Assembly (NCBI GenBank): GCA_035307765.1
Contig: DATGHU010000051.1
Location: 1-64,000, forward strand
Direction of reading: 5' to 3'
DNA: 64,000 nt
Source of the DNA: a bacterium
Lineage (GTDB): Bacteria > Sysuimicrobiota > Sysuimicrobiia > Sysuimicrobiales > Segetimicrobiaceae
Part shown: positions 32,615 through 41,069 of the stretch, one piece after another
How positions within the stretch are numbered: the first letter of the stretch is position 1
Layout: each line of letters starts with the position of its first letter
The notes under the pieces: generated by a model
What the model was told of the DNA's origin: nothing
Database searches by the model: none
The model's input: only the letters and a program-made list of their open reading frames with translations
Translations under genes and position numbers: made by a program

Positions 32615-34393
32615 GTGGCGCGACTCGAAGAGGCGCTCGGCCGGTTGCTGGCGGCGGCGGTGCCGCTGTCGGCGGAATCCGTCCCGGCCGCGGACGCGGC
32701 CGGGCGGGTCGCGGCGGAAGACGTTCGCGCCACCGCCCCTGTGCCGCACTTCGCCCGCGCGGCGATGGACGGATACCTGTGTCACGACGCAGACGTTCGC
32801 GGGGCATCCCCCGATCGGCCCGTCGTCCTCCGCCTCACCGGCGGGGTCCGGATGGGGGAGGGACCGGAGGGCGGGCCGGCCCGCGGGGAGGCCTGGGCGA
32901 TCACGACCGGCGCGCCGATGCCCCCTCGCGGCGACCGGGTGGTCCCCGTGGAAATGGTGCGGCGCCAGGGCGATGACGTGCAGATCGCGCAGTCCCCCGG
33001 TCGGAAGACGCATATCTCCCCACCCGGAGAGCTGATTCGAGAGGGGGCTGCGCTGATCGCCGCGGGCGAGGTGGTGGGACCGACCGCGGCGGGCGCGCTG
33101 GCCGCGTGCGGGTTGGGCACGGTGTCGGTGTACCGGCGTCCTCGGGTCGCGGTGGTGGCGACGGGCGATGAGTTGGTTGAGGCGACCGATGGGGCGGCGG
33201 CCCCGCCGCCGGGACGGGTGTTCAACAGCAACGCGGTGACCCTGCGGGGCCTGCTCCGCGCCGCGGGGTGTGAGGTCGACTACCGGGGCATCGTCCGCGA
33301 CGCGCCCGACGATATGCGCCGGATCTTCGCCGCGCTGCGCGATGCATACGATGTGGTCCTCTCCACCGGGGGCGTGTCCATCGGCCGGTACGACGCGGTC
33401 CACCGCACCTGGCTCGACCTCGGAGCCCAGCGGATTGTGGGGCGGGTGGACCTCAAGCCCGGCGGCCCTTTCTTTACCGGTCGCTTCGCCGCGTCGTGGG
33501 CCGTCGGACTCTCGGGGACGCCGGTGGCCTGCCTCGCGGCGTTCCACCTCCTGGCACGCCCGTTTCTGTTGCGGTTGGGGGGAAGGCGTCGGGTGATCAG
33601 GCCGCTCGAGGACGCCGCGTTGGCCGTCGGGTTTTCCCGTCCGGCGGAAGAGGCGCGCGCGCTGTGGGCGCGGATCGTCCCCACACCGACGGGGCTTCCC
33701 TCGGCGGAGATCCTGTACGGCGATGCCGCCGGGACGGTCGGCGCGCTCCTCGGCGCCAACGCCCTTGTCCTGATCCCACCGGGGACTCCGCCTCTGCCGT
33801 CGGGAACCCCGGTCTCGGCGCTGCGGCTCGATCGCGATGAGGATCGCGACCGCCTGATCCTGCCCCCGGTCCACCCGGGACCGCTGGTGATCGGGATCGT
33901 TGGGGCATCCGGATCCGGGAAAACGATTGTGATCGTCGACCTGATTCAGCGGTTGGTCGCCGACGGGATCCGCGCCGTCGCCGTAAAGCACGCCGCACAC
34001 GGGTACGACGCCGACCGCGAGGGAAGCGACAGCGCCCGCATGGTCGAGGCGGGCGCCCGCGTGGTTGTGCTCGCCGGGCCCGTGGAGACCGTCCTGCGCA
34101 TCGCCGCGCCGGCGGCTCACCCCGGTGGGGCCGTCGCCCTGGCCGCCGCGGCCGCGGAGCGGGTCTGGGGGAAGCCCCCCGATCTTGTGCTCGTCGAGGG
34201 ATTCACGCACCCCGCCGACCCCGTGATACAGGTGGGCCAGCAGAAACCGGGCGCCGCCTCGGGCGAGGTGCTCGTGTCGATCCCGGCGTTGCCGGGGATG
34301 AACGCGGAGGCACGGGCGGATGAGCTGCGGCGCGTGCGGGACGCGGTTCTGGCGCGAATGGGTGCGGGAACAGCGCCCCGGCCGATTAATTGA
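32615..34393 (+). CDS. MoeA-MobB fusion: molybdopterin molybdotransferase with GTP-binding domain
   Basis: A 592-residue fusion. Residues 1-400 are MoeA, which inserts molybdate into adenylated molybdopterin: FARAAMDGYLCHDADV, AITTGAPMP, VAVVATGDELVE, FNSNAVTLRGLL, STGGVSIGRYDAV and LKPGGPFFTGR are all family motifs. Residues from about 425 are MobB: Walker A GASGSGKT at 430-437 and KHAAHGYDADREGSDSARM, then ARVVVLAGP and DLVLVEGF. MobB assists dinucleotide-cofactor delivery; such fusions are known but not universal. GTG 32615 begins the similarity. It is followed by fdhD and a molybdoenzyme gene. Confidence 0.92.
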   Translation: MARLEEALGRLLAAAVPLSAESVPAADAAGRVAAEDVRATAPVPHFARAAMDGYLCHDADVRGASPDRPVVLRLTGGVRMGEGPEGGPARGEAWAITTGAPMPPRGDRVVPVEMVRRQGDDVQIAQSPGRKTHISPPGELIREGAALIAAGEVVGPTAAGALAACGLGTVSVYRRPRVAVVATGDELVEATDGAAAPPPGRVFNSNAVTLRGLLRAAGCEVDYRGIVRDAPDDMRRIFAALRDAYDVVLSTGGVSIGRYDAVHRTWLDLGAQRIVGRVDLKPGGPFFTGRFAASWAVGLSGTPVACLAAFHLLARPFLLRLGGRRRVIRPLEDAALAVGFSRPAEEARALWARIVPTPTGLPSAEILYGDAAGTVGALLGANALVLIPPGTPPLPSGTPVSALRLDRDEDRDRLILPPVHPGPLVIGIVGASGSGKTIVIVDLIQRLVADGIRAVAVKHAAHGYDADREGSDSARMVEAGARVVVLAGPVETVLRIAAPAAHPGGAVALAAAAAERVWGKPPDLVLVEGFTHPADPVIQVGQQKPGAASGEVLVSIPALPGMNAEARADELRRVRDAVLARMGAGTAPRPIN

Positions 34394-34438
34394 CGCTCCT
34401 GGGGGGCGATGCTACGATACCCTCGAAAGGGTCGGACT

Positions 34439-35392
34439 GTGCAGACGTCTGATGGTGCGGAGCCGCGTGTGGCGATTCGAACCAACCGGCCGGAGGCCGC
34501 GGGTCGCGAACGCGAGCCCGAGTCCCCCCGCACGAGCACGACACGACGCCGCGTGGCTCAGGTGCGGGCGGACGAGGTGCGCCTCCGTGACGATCAACTC
34601 GCGGTCGAGGAGCCCCTGGAGATCCGGCTGTACCCCGGCGTCGGATCCCCGTACGTCCAGGTTGCGGTGACGATGCGCACCCCCGGGCATGATTTCGAGC
34701 TGGCCGCGGGGTTCTTGTACAGCGAAGGGATCGTGGAGGACGCGGGACAGATCGACCACATCAATTACTGCGCCGACCACTCCCTCGAGAGTACGCAGCG
34801 CTACAACATCGTGAACGTCTTCCTCCGGCCCGGCGTCGAGGTCGATACCGAGCGCCTTCGGCGCAACTTCTATACCACCTCCAGCTGCGGGGTGTGCGGG
34901 AAGGCGTCGATCGAGGCGATCCGGGTCCGCGGCGTCCGCCCCGCCGCGCCCGGCCTCGAGGTGGACGCCGACGTCGTCGGGCGGTTGGGCGAGACGCTGC
35001 GCGGCGGGCAGGCGATCTTCGACAAGACCGGGGGCCTCCACGCCGCCGGCCTCTACGATGAGCGGGGGCACCTGTTGGCGATCCGCGAGGACGTCGGGCG
35101 CCACAACGCGGTGGACAAGCTCGTCGGCCACGCCGTGCTCAACCGGTCGACGCCGCTGCACCGCTGTCTTTTGATGGTCAGCGGACGGGCGAGCTTTGAG
35201 ATCGTGCAGAAGGCCGCGGTCGCCGAAATCCCCGTCGTCGCGGCCATCTCCGCTCCGTCGAGCCTTGCCTGCGATGTGGCCCGGACATTTGGAATGACCC
35301 TGATCGGTTTCGTGCGGAGCGATCGGTTCTCGGTGTATTGCGGCGCGCACCGGATCCGGCACCGCGGGCAGGCGATCACGGGGATCGACTGA
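34439..35392 (+). CDS. fdhD: Formate dehydrogenase accessory sulfurtransferase FdhD
   Basis: A 317-residue FdhD, which transfers sulfur from a cysteine desulfurase to the molybdenum cofactor of formate-dehydrogenase-type enzymes. The essential CxxC is present (SSCGVCGK, C150 and C153). TMRTPGHDFELAAGFLYSEG, GGLHAAGLYDERGHLLAIRE, DVGRHNAVDKLVG and SGRASFEIVQKA are family segments. The N-terminal 45 residues are a variable tail. The start is uncertain: GTG 34439, with AAAGGG before it, or ATG 34409. It sits between the moeA-mobB fusion and the molybdoenzyme it presumably serves. Confidence 0.92.
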   Translation: MQTSDGAEPRVAIRTNRPEAAGREREPESPRTSTTRRRVAQVRADEVRLRDDQLAVEEPLEIRLYPGVGSPYVQVAVTMRTPGHDFELAAGFLYSEGIVEDAGQIDHINYCADHSLESTQRYNIVNVFLRPGVEVDTERLRRNFYTTSSCGVCGKASIEAIRVRGVRPAAPGLEVDADVVGRLGETLRGGQAIFDKTGGLHAAGLYDERGHLLAIREDVGRHNAVDKLVGHAVLNRSTPLHRCLLMVSGRASFEIVQKAAVAEIPVVAAISAPSSLACDVARTFGMTLIGFVRSDRFSVYCGAHRIRHRGQAITGID

Positions 35393-35454
35393 CGCCGGGC
35401 GCCCCGTGGGGGGGGGGGCCGGCACGCGCGAAGATCTGCGAGCGGAGGTGGCGT

Positions 35455-37743
35455 ATGGACGTAAACGGGCAGCGGCGCACCGGAAAGGCGCGGCGGTATG
35501 TCAGTCCCTCTCCGATCGGGATCGGCTACACGAAGCCCAACCACTACCTCGAGATGGCCAAGGTGCTCGGGGAGAACAGCGACCAACTCGGGTTTGCCTG
35601 GCGGATCCTGAACGACGGGTGTTGCGACGGGTGCTCCCTCGGCACGGTGGGGCTCCGGGACTGGACGATGAAAGGGATCCACCTCTGCACGATCCGGCTC
35701 AAGATGCTCCGCCTGAACACGATGCCCGCGGTCGACCACCGCGTGCTCGAGCAGCCGCAGCGGCTGCGCGGCCGGTCGGCGAAAGCGCTCAGGCAGTTGG
35801 GCCGACTTCCCTACCCGATGGTCTGGCGCAAGGGCGAGCCGGGGTACCGGCGGGTATCCTGGGACGAGGCGCTCGACGTGTGCGCGGAGCAGATCCGCGG
35901 GGTGGTGGCCCGGGATGCGGACCGCATGTACTTCTACATGACGTCGCGCGGCATGCCGAACGAGCCGTACTTCGTGCTGCAGAAGGCCGCGCGATTCTTC
36001 GGCACCAACAACGTGGATAACTCGGCGCGGATCTGCCATGCCCCCAGCACGACGGGCCTCGGCGTCGCGATCGGGTACGGCGCGACCACTTGTTCCTACC
36101 GCGATTGGATCGGGACCGACCTCCTCGTGCTGATCGGGACCAACCTCGCCAACAACCAACCCGTGGCCGTGAAGTACATCGACGAGGCGAAGAAACGGGG
36201 CACCCGCGTCGTGGTGATCAACGCCTACCGCGAGGAAGGGCTGGACCGCTATTGGGTGCCGTCGTCGTGGGACAGCGCCGTCTTCGGCACCAAGATCATG
36301 GACGAGTTCTTCCAGGTGGCGATCGGCGGCGATGCCGCGTTCCTCACCGGGGCGCTGAAGCACCTGGTGGAGACCAACCGGCTGAACGAGGACTTCATCG
36401 CCAAGTACAGCGTTGGGTTCGAGGAGCTGCGGACTCACGTGCGCGCGTTGGCCTGGGAATCGCTGGAGCAGGACTCCGGGACGACCGCCGCCGAGATGCG
36501 CCGGTTCGCCGATCTCTACGCCGGCGTCGAGACCTCGATCTCCACGTGGTCGATGGGCGTGACCCAGCACGAGCACGGCCAGCAGAACGTGTTCGCCATC
36601 GCCAACCTCGCCCTCGCGATGGGCCGCATCGGCCGGCCCCACACCGGACTGAATCCCATCCGCGGCCACTCCGGCGTCCAGGGCGGCGCGGAGATGGGCG
36701 CGGTGCCGAACACTTACGGACAGGGGCGCAAGGTGGGCGACCCCAAGACGATGGCGACGATGAAGGAGTTGTGGGGCTTCGACGTTCCGGCGAAGCCCGG
36801 GGTGACCGCCGCCGCCTCAATCAACGCCGCGCACGAGGGGAAGTTCGACCTGCTGTATTCGGTGGGGGGTAATTTCATCGAAACGATGCCCGACCCTGCC
36901 TACGTGCGGGAGGCGCTGGCCCGGGTGCCGGTCCGGATCTTCCAGGACATCGTGATCAGCCCGATGATGCTGCTCGATCCCGGAGAGGTCTCGGTGATCC
37001 TCCCCGGGGCCACCAGGTACGAGACGCCGGGCGGGGTGACGGAGACGACGACCGAGCGGCGGATCGTGTTCAGCCCGGAAATCCCCGGGCGGCGCATCGG
37101 CGAAGCCAAGCCGGAGTGGGAGATCCCCATGCTCATCGCCGAGCGGGTGCACCCCGATCGCCGCCGGCTCATCCACTACGACACCACCCAGCAGATCCGG
37201 GACGATATCGCCAGCGTGATCCCCTCGTACGACGGCATCCAGCGCCTCACGAGGAAGGGCGACCAGGTGCAGTGGGGCGGTCCCCGGCTCTGCGCCGACA
37301 ACCGGTTCAACACCCCCGATGGTAAGGCGCATTTCGTGGTTCCGCGGTGGCCGGATCGGCGCCTGCCCCCCGGGAAGTTCTACGTCTCCACCCGCCGCGG
37401 GAACCAGTTCAACAGCATGGTGTGGGGCGACCGCGACCCGTTGACCGGATCGGACCGCGACGACGTGTTCATCTCCGCCGCGGATGCCCGCCGCCGAAAC
37501 CTCAAGCGGGGCGACCCCGTGATCCTCCGGTCCGAGGCGGGAGAGTTCCGGGGGAAGGTCCGCATCGCCGCGATCACCCCGGGAAACCTGGCCGTGCATT
37601 GGCCGGAAGGCAACACGCTGATCAGGACCGGACACTACGACCCCAGCTGTGGGGAACCGGACTACAACGCCGTCTGCGATTTGACCGTGCCCGCGGGACG
37701 GGAGGCCGTCCCCTCAGAGGCGGTGCTCGGCGGCGCGCGCTAA
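35455..37743 (+). CDS. FdhF/YdeP family molybdopterin oxidoreductase (formate dehydrogenase-like)
   Basis: A 762-residue bis-molybdopterin enzyme. The N-terminal cysteine cluster (C56, C57, C60 in NDGCCDGCSLG, and a further Cys about 20 residues on in GIHLCTIR) is typical of the YdeP/FdhF-like group. SARICHAPSTTGLGVAIGYG contains the cysteine that takes the metal-ligand position in related enzymes; it is an ordinary Cys codon, not TGA. The C-terminal cofactor domain includes RRGNQFNSMVWGDRDP and GDPVILRSEAGEF. GGAGG seven bases before ATG 35455 fixes the start. It lacks extra ferredoxin domains. The physiological reaction is uncertain; formate oxidation is supported by fdhD and the OFA transporter nearby. 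Confidence 0.9.
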   Translation: MDVNGQRRTGKARRYVSPSPIGIGYTKPNHYLEMAKVLGENSDQLGFAWRILNDGCCDGCSLGTVGLRDWTMKGIHLCTIRLKMLRLNTMPAVDHRVLEQPQRLRGRSAKALRQLGRLPYPMVWRKGEPGYRRVSWDEALDVCAEQIRGVVARDADRMYFYMTSRGMPNEPYFVLQKAARFFGTNNVDNSARICHAPSTTGLGVAIGYGATTCSYRDWIGTDLLVLIGTNLANNQPVAVKYIDEAKKRGTRVVVINAYREEGLDRYWVPSSWDSAVFGTKIMDEFFQVAIGGDAAFLTGALKHLVETNRLNEDFIAKYSVGFEELRTHVRALAWESLEQDSGTTAAEMRRFADLYAGVETSISTWSMGVTQHEHGQQNVFAIANLALAMGRIGRPHTGLNPIRGHSGVQGGAEMGAVPNTYGQGRKVGDPKTMATMKELWGFDVPAKPGVTAAASINAAHEGKFDLLYSVGGNFIETMPDPAYVREALARVPVRIFQDIVISPMMLLDPGEVSVILPGATRYETPGGVTETTTERRIVFSPEIPGRRIGEAKPEWEIPMLIAERVHPDRRRLIHYDTTQQIRDDIASVIPSYDGIQRLTRKGDQVQWGGPRLCADNRFNTPDGKAHFVVPRWPDRRLPPGKFYVSTRRGNQFNSMVWGDRDPLTGSDRDDVFISAADARRRNLKRGDPVILRSEAGEFRGKVRIAAITPGNLAVHWPEGNTLIRTGHYDPSCGEPDYNAVCDLTVPAGREAVPSEAVLGGAR

Positions 37744-37800
37744 GCGGCCCGCCCGTCCGGGCGCGACCGCGGAGGCGGGGAGCCGTCCCGCCCCCCGCGA

Positions 37801-38052
37801 TCAGGCGTAGGCCGGCAGCGGGTGGTGCGCCGGGCGGCCGCCGGATCCGGCCGGGTTCAGCCCGTGCCGGGCGCAGTAGCGGCGGATGATCTCAGCGTCG
37901 CGCGCCGCCCGAACGGTGTTCGGGAGCACGGTCCCCGCGATCAACGCGTGCAGCTTCGCCAGCGTGTGCTCGTGCACCCCGATCACGGCTCGCACGAAGG
38001 CCTCGGGGGTGTTTTCGTCGTGCGGGCAGTGCGCGCTCTCAGCGGCGATCAT
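37801..38052 (-). CDS. Small protein of unknown function
   Basis: An 83-residue protein starting MIAAESAHCPHDENTPEAFV. The first half is a helix-rich stretch (FVRAVIGVHEHTLAKLHALIAG) and the second contains RRYCARHGLNP. A few Cys and His residues (HCPHDE, HEH, YCARH) could bind a metal, but there is no known motif. GAGAGGAGACAG lies before ATG 38052. It converges on the molybdoenzyme gene and is divergent from the urate operon. I recognise no family. Confidence 0.5.
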   Translation of the reverse strand: MIAAESAHCPHDENTPEAFVRAVIGVHEHTLAKLHALIAGTVLPNTVRAARDAEIIRRYCARHGLNPAGSGGRPAHHPLPAYA

Positions 38053-38231
38053 GGTTCTGTCTCCTCTCACTCCACATTGGCACTATCCGATATATACCCA
38101 TCGTGAGGGGCCCCGCATTCTCCAGAGGGCGGCGGGTGCGGAATTGTGACACCGAGCGGGGCAAAGGATGCCCCTGCCGCCCAGCGAATACTCCCCTGAT
38201 CGTGAGGAACGTCTTCCACCGAGGCGCGCCG
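38053..38231. promoter_or_regulatory. Control region of the urate operon with hairpin GGGGCA-AAGGA-TGCCCC
   Basis: The divergent region between the small minus-strand gene and the purine operon. It holds an AT-rich GATATATACCC patch (around 38087-38100) that could provide a -10 in either direction, and a perfect 6-bp inverted repeat at 38158-38174 that could be an operator or leader hairpin. A weak GAGG lies before the aminotransferase ATG. Confidence 0.35.
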
Positions 38232-39563
38232 ATGGCGACAGTATATGGAAAGGCGGTCGTCGAGCAGTACCTCCGGGCCAATCGGCGGTCACAGGCCCTC
38301 GGCGACCGCGCCGGGTCCGTGCTCCCGGGCGGGATCACCCGCACCTCGGTGTACTTCGACCCGTATCCCCCGTACATGGAGCGCGGCGAGGGGTGCCGGA
38401 TTACCGATGTCGACGGCAACGAGCGGATCGATTTCTCGAACAACTATACGTCGTTGATCCTCGGCCACTGCCCCCCGGCCGTCGTGTCCGCGGTCCAGGC
38501 CCAGGTCGCCCTCGGCAGCGCCTTCGCCGCGCCGACCCGTCATGAGATCGCGCTCGCCGAGCTGATCACTCGGCGCGTGCCGTCGGTCGAGCGGCTCCGA
38601 TTCGCGAGCTCGGGGACCGAGGCGGTGATGTTTGCGCTGCGGCTCGCTCGAGCGTTCACCGGGCGGACGAAGATCGCGAAACCCGAGGGCGGGTTCCACG
38701 GGACGTCCGAGTACGCGTCCGTCTCCGTGAGCCCCGACCCTTCGCGTGCCGGTGATCCCCGCCGGCCGGCGTCCCTGCCGGCGACCGAGGGGCTCCCCGA
38801 GCGCGTGGTGGACGACGTCGTTGTGTTCCCGTTCAACGACGCGGAGGCGACCGAAGCGCTGATCCGCCAGCACCAGGACACCCTCGCCGCGGTGATCATC
38901 GAGCCCGTGCTCGGGTCCAGCGGGATGATCCCGGCGCGGCGTGAGTACCTCGCCCGGGTGCGGGAGGCGACCGCGCGGTACGGCGTCCTCCTCATCTTCG
39001 ACGAGATCATCACCCTGCGCGTCGCATCCGGGGGCGCCCAGAGCGCCTACGGGATCGTCCCCGATTTGACCGTGATGGGCAAGATCATCGGCGGCGGATA
39101 CCCCGTCGCCGCGTTCGGCGGCCGCGCGGACATCATGGCGCCGCTCGATCCTCGGGGGGGCCGCCCGTCCATTCCCCAGAGCGGCACCTTCAATGGGAAC
39201 CCGATCGGGATGGTCGCCGGCACGGCGACGCTCGAGGCCCTCACCCCCGCGGTGTACGACCGCCTCAACGCCATGGGCGACGACCTCCGCTCGCGGCTGC
39301 GGGATGTGTTCGCGCGCAAGGGGATTGCGGCGCAGGTGACGGGGATGGGCTCCCTCTTCAACCTCCACTTCACCGACGTCGAGGTCGTGGACTTCCGGAC
39401 GATGCGGACCGGGGACGCGGATCGGCTGCGCGAGGTCTTCTTCCGGCTGCTCAACGAGGGGATCTTCGTGGCCCCGCGTGGCATGGGATGCCTCTCCGCG
39501 CCGATGGGCGAGGCGGAGATCGCCGCCTTCGTCCGGGCCACGGAGCGGGCGCTCGAAGGGTGA
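38232..39563 (+). CDS. Class III (GSA-type) PLP-dependent aminotransferase
   Basis: A 443-residue fold-type I aminotransferase of class III, close in style to glutamate-1-semialdehyde 2,1-aminomutase. The cofactor lysine is K284 in MGKIIGGGYPVAAFGG. FASSGTEAVMFALRLARAFTG, FDEIITLRVASGGAQ and SGTFNGNPIGMVAG are family segments. ATG 38232 is chosen from where similarity begins; the frame extends to 38103. It leads the purine operon, overlapping the HIU hydrolase start as GTGA. No heme-synthesis genes are near, so an unrelated amino-transfer step, perhaps on a purine-breakdown product such as glyoxylate, is a reasonable guess. The usual ureidoglycine-glyoxylate aminotransferase is class V, so this is not that enzyme. 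Confidence 0.87.
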   Translation: MATVYGKAVVEQYLRANRRSQALGDRAGSVLPGGITRTSVYFDPYPPYMERGEGCRITDVDGNERIDFSNNYTSLILGHCPPAVVSAVQAQVALGSAFAAPTRHEIALAELITRRVPSVERLRFASSGTEAVMFALRLARAFTGRTKIAKPEGGFHGTSEYASVSVSPDPSRAGDPRRPASLPATEGLPERVVDDVVVFPFNDAEATEALIRQHQDTLAAVIIEPVLGSSGMIPARREYLARVREATARYGVLLIFDEIITLRVASGGAQSAYGIVPDLTVMGKIIGGGYPVAAFGGRADIMAPLDPRGGRPSIPQSGTFNGNPIGMVAGTATLEALTPAVYDRLNAMGDDLRSRLRDVFARKGIAAQVTGMGSLFNLHFTDVEVVDFRTMRTGDADRLREVFFRLLNEGIFVAPRGMGCLSAPMGEAEIAAFVRATERALEG

Positions 39564-39862
39564 GGCCGTCGATCTCGACCCACGTCCTCGACACCGAACG
39601 GGGGGAACCCGCGCGCGGGCTTCGCGTCGAGCTGTTCCGGCGGGATGTGCTCCTCTCGGCTCAGGCCACCGATGCCGACGGGAGGATCACCGATCTGGTG
39701 CAGGGGCCGCTGGAGCGGGGCTCGTACCGTTTGGTGTTCCGCCTCGGCGGGCGCTTCTTCTCGTGCATCCAGATCGAGTTCGCCGTGGACGACCCCGGGC
39801 GGCACTATCACGTCCCGTTGCTCGTCGCCCCCTACGCATGCACCACGTACCGCGGCAGCTGA
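39560..39862 (+). CDS. uraH: 5-hydroxyisourate hydrolase (transthyretin-like)
   Basis: A 100-residue HIU hydrolase that opens 5-hydroxyisourate to OHCU, the step after urate oxidase. It has the N-terminal signature ISTHVLDTERGEPARGLRVEL and the diagnostic C-terminal YHVPLLVAPYACTTYRGS that separates HIU hydrolase from vertebrate transthyretin. The conserved His/Arg active-site positions (STHVLD, GLRVEL, YHVPLL) are present. Start GTG 39560 overlaps the aminotransferase stop; its end overlaps uraD by 25 bases. Confidence 0.95.
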   Translation: MRPSISTHVLDTERGEPARGLRVELFRRDVLLSAQATDADGRITDLVQGPLERGSYRLVFRLGGRFFSCIQIEFAVDDPGRHYHVPLLVAPYACTTYRGS

Positions 39863-40275
39863 CCGCGGACGAGCTCGCCGCGCTCTTCGAGGGTCGCACC
39901 CGATTCGTCGAGCGGCTGGCGGCGTGCGCCGATCCGCTTGCGGAGGCCCGGACCCTGCTCGCGCGCCTACCGGAGGAAGAGCAGCGCGAGGCGCTGAACG
40001 CGCACCCGCCGATCGGCGCGGGGCGCCTTTCGGCGGCGTCGGCGCGGGAGCAGGGACGGGAGGACGACCCCGAGGTGCTCGCCGAGCTCGCCCGGCTGAA
40101 CCGCGCCTACGAGGCCAAGTTCGGGTTCCGATTCGTGGTCTTCGTCAACCGGCGCCCCCGATCGGAGATCCTTCGCCTGCTCCGCGCCCGGATCACGCAC
40201 ACCCCCGAGGAGGAACTCCGGACCGGGCTGGACGAGCTCGTCTCCATCGCCCTCGACCGGTATCGGTCCCGATGA
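39838..40275 (+). CDS. uraD: 2-oxo-4-hydroxy-4-carboxy-5-ureidoimidazoline (OHCU) decarboxylase
   Basis: A 145-residue, mostly helical enzyme giving S-allantoin from OHCU. The catalytic histidine is H56 in NAHPPIGA; LNRAYEAKFGFRFVVFVNRRP is the conserved core and ARITHTPEEEL the usual C-terminal segment. ATG 39838 lies within the end of uraH. Its stop overlaps the urate oxidase start (ATGA). Confidence 0.93.
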   Translation: MHHVPRQLTADELAALFEGRTRFVERLAACADPLAEARTLLARLPEEEQREALNAHPPIGAGRLSAASAREQGREDDPEVLAELARLNRAYEAKFGFRFVVFVNRRPRSEILRLLRARITHTPEEELRTGLDELVSIALDRYRSR

Positions 40276-41069
40276 GCATCCATTACGGCAAGGCGGCGGT
40301 GAGGGTTTACCGGACGGACGGGCGGAGCACGCTGTTCGCCGCCGAGATCCGGCTGGATGTGTCGGGGCAAGCCTTCCTGCCCGCGTATACGCAGGGGGAC
40401 AACGCGATGGTGGTCCCGACCGACACGATGAAGAACTTCATCCACGCCACGGCGCTCGGCTACGACGGGGCGGCGCTGGAGGAGTTTTTGGCGTTGCTCG
40501 GCCGGCGGTTTCTCGACGCCTACGCCCACATCGAGCACCTTGCCCTACACGGACGCGAGTTGGTGTTCGCGCGCCGCGGGACGGTGCTGTTCCAGCAGCT
40601 GGAGGAGGACTACGAGGTGGCCGAGCTGACCATGGATCGCGCCGGCATCCGGCGGCACCGCTCCGGGCGCGAGGCGCTGCGGCTGATCAAGATCACGGGG
40701 AGCTCGTTCGCCCGGTTTCCCCGCGACGACTACACGACGCTGCCCGAGACGGCCGACCGGCCGCTGTTTATCCACCTCAACGTCTACTGGCGGTACCGGA
40801 CGTTTGCCGACCGGGTGCCGAGCGCGGCGGTGCGGGACGTGGTGATGGCGACGTTTGCGGAGTTCGTGTCGAAGTCGATCCAGCATCTGCTCCACGAGAT
40901 GGGCGAGCGCGTGCTCGGGCATTTTCCGGCGATCGATGAGGTCTCGTTTGAGGCGGAAAACCGCCTCTGGGATACGGCGCAGACGTGCGAGCGGGATCCG
41001 CGGGTCAACGTCTACTGCGATCCGCGTCCCCCCTACGGGATCATCGGGTACACGCGGCACCGCGGATGA
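40272..41069 (+). CDS. Urate oxidase (uricase)
   Basis: A 265-residue cofactor-free urate oxidase producing 5-hydroxyisourate and hydrogen peroxide. It has the N-terminal lysine segment HYGKAAVRVYR, the catalytic YTQGDNAMVVPTDTMKNFIHA motif, IKITGSSFARFPRDDYTTLP and the C-terminal NRLWDTAQTC region. It is a little shorter than the 290-300 of many uricases. The ATG overlaps the uraD stop and its own stop overlaps the next gene (both ATGA). Hydrogen peroxide made here must be removed; no catalase is in the window, but a peroxiredoxin is encoded at 61483. Confidence 0.93.
   Translation: MSIHYGKAAVRVYRTDGRSTLFAAEIRLDVSGQAFLPAYTQGDNAMVVPTDTMKNFIHATALGYDGAALEEFLALLGRRFLDAYAHIEHLALHGRELVFARRGTVLFQQLEEDYEVAELTMDRAGIRRHRSGREALRLIKITGSSFARFPRDDYTTLPETADRPLFIHLNVYWRYRTFADRVPSAAVRDVVMATFAEFVSKSIQHLLHEMGERVLGHFPAIDEVSFEAENRLWDTAQTCERDPRVNVYCDPRPPYGIIGYTRHRG

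Noticed and set aside
32327-34210. A 627-codon minus-strand open frame
   Set aside because: Antisense of the MoeA-MobB gene and overlapping the MFS gene; no motifs.
35610-36060. Selenocysteine in the formate-dehydrogenase-like enzyme
   Set aside because: The metal-ligand position and the N-terminal cluster use ordinary Cys codons and there is no in-frame TGA.
38232-39563. Ureidoglycine-glyoxylate aminotransferase
   Set aside because: That enzyme is a class V aminotransferase; the sequence here is class III, so the assignment was not made despite the purine context.
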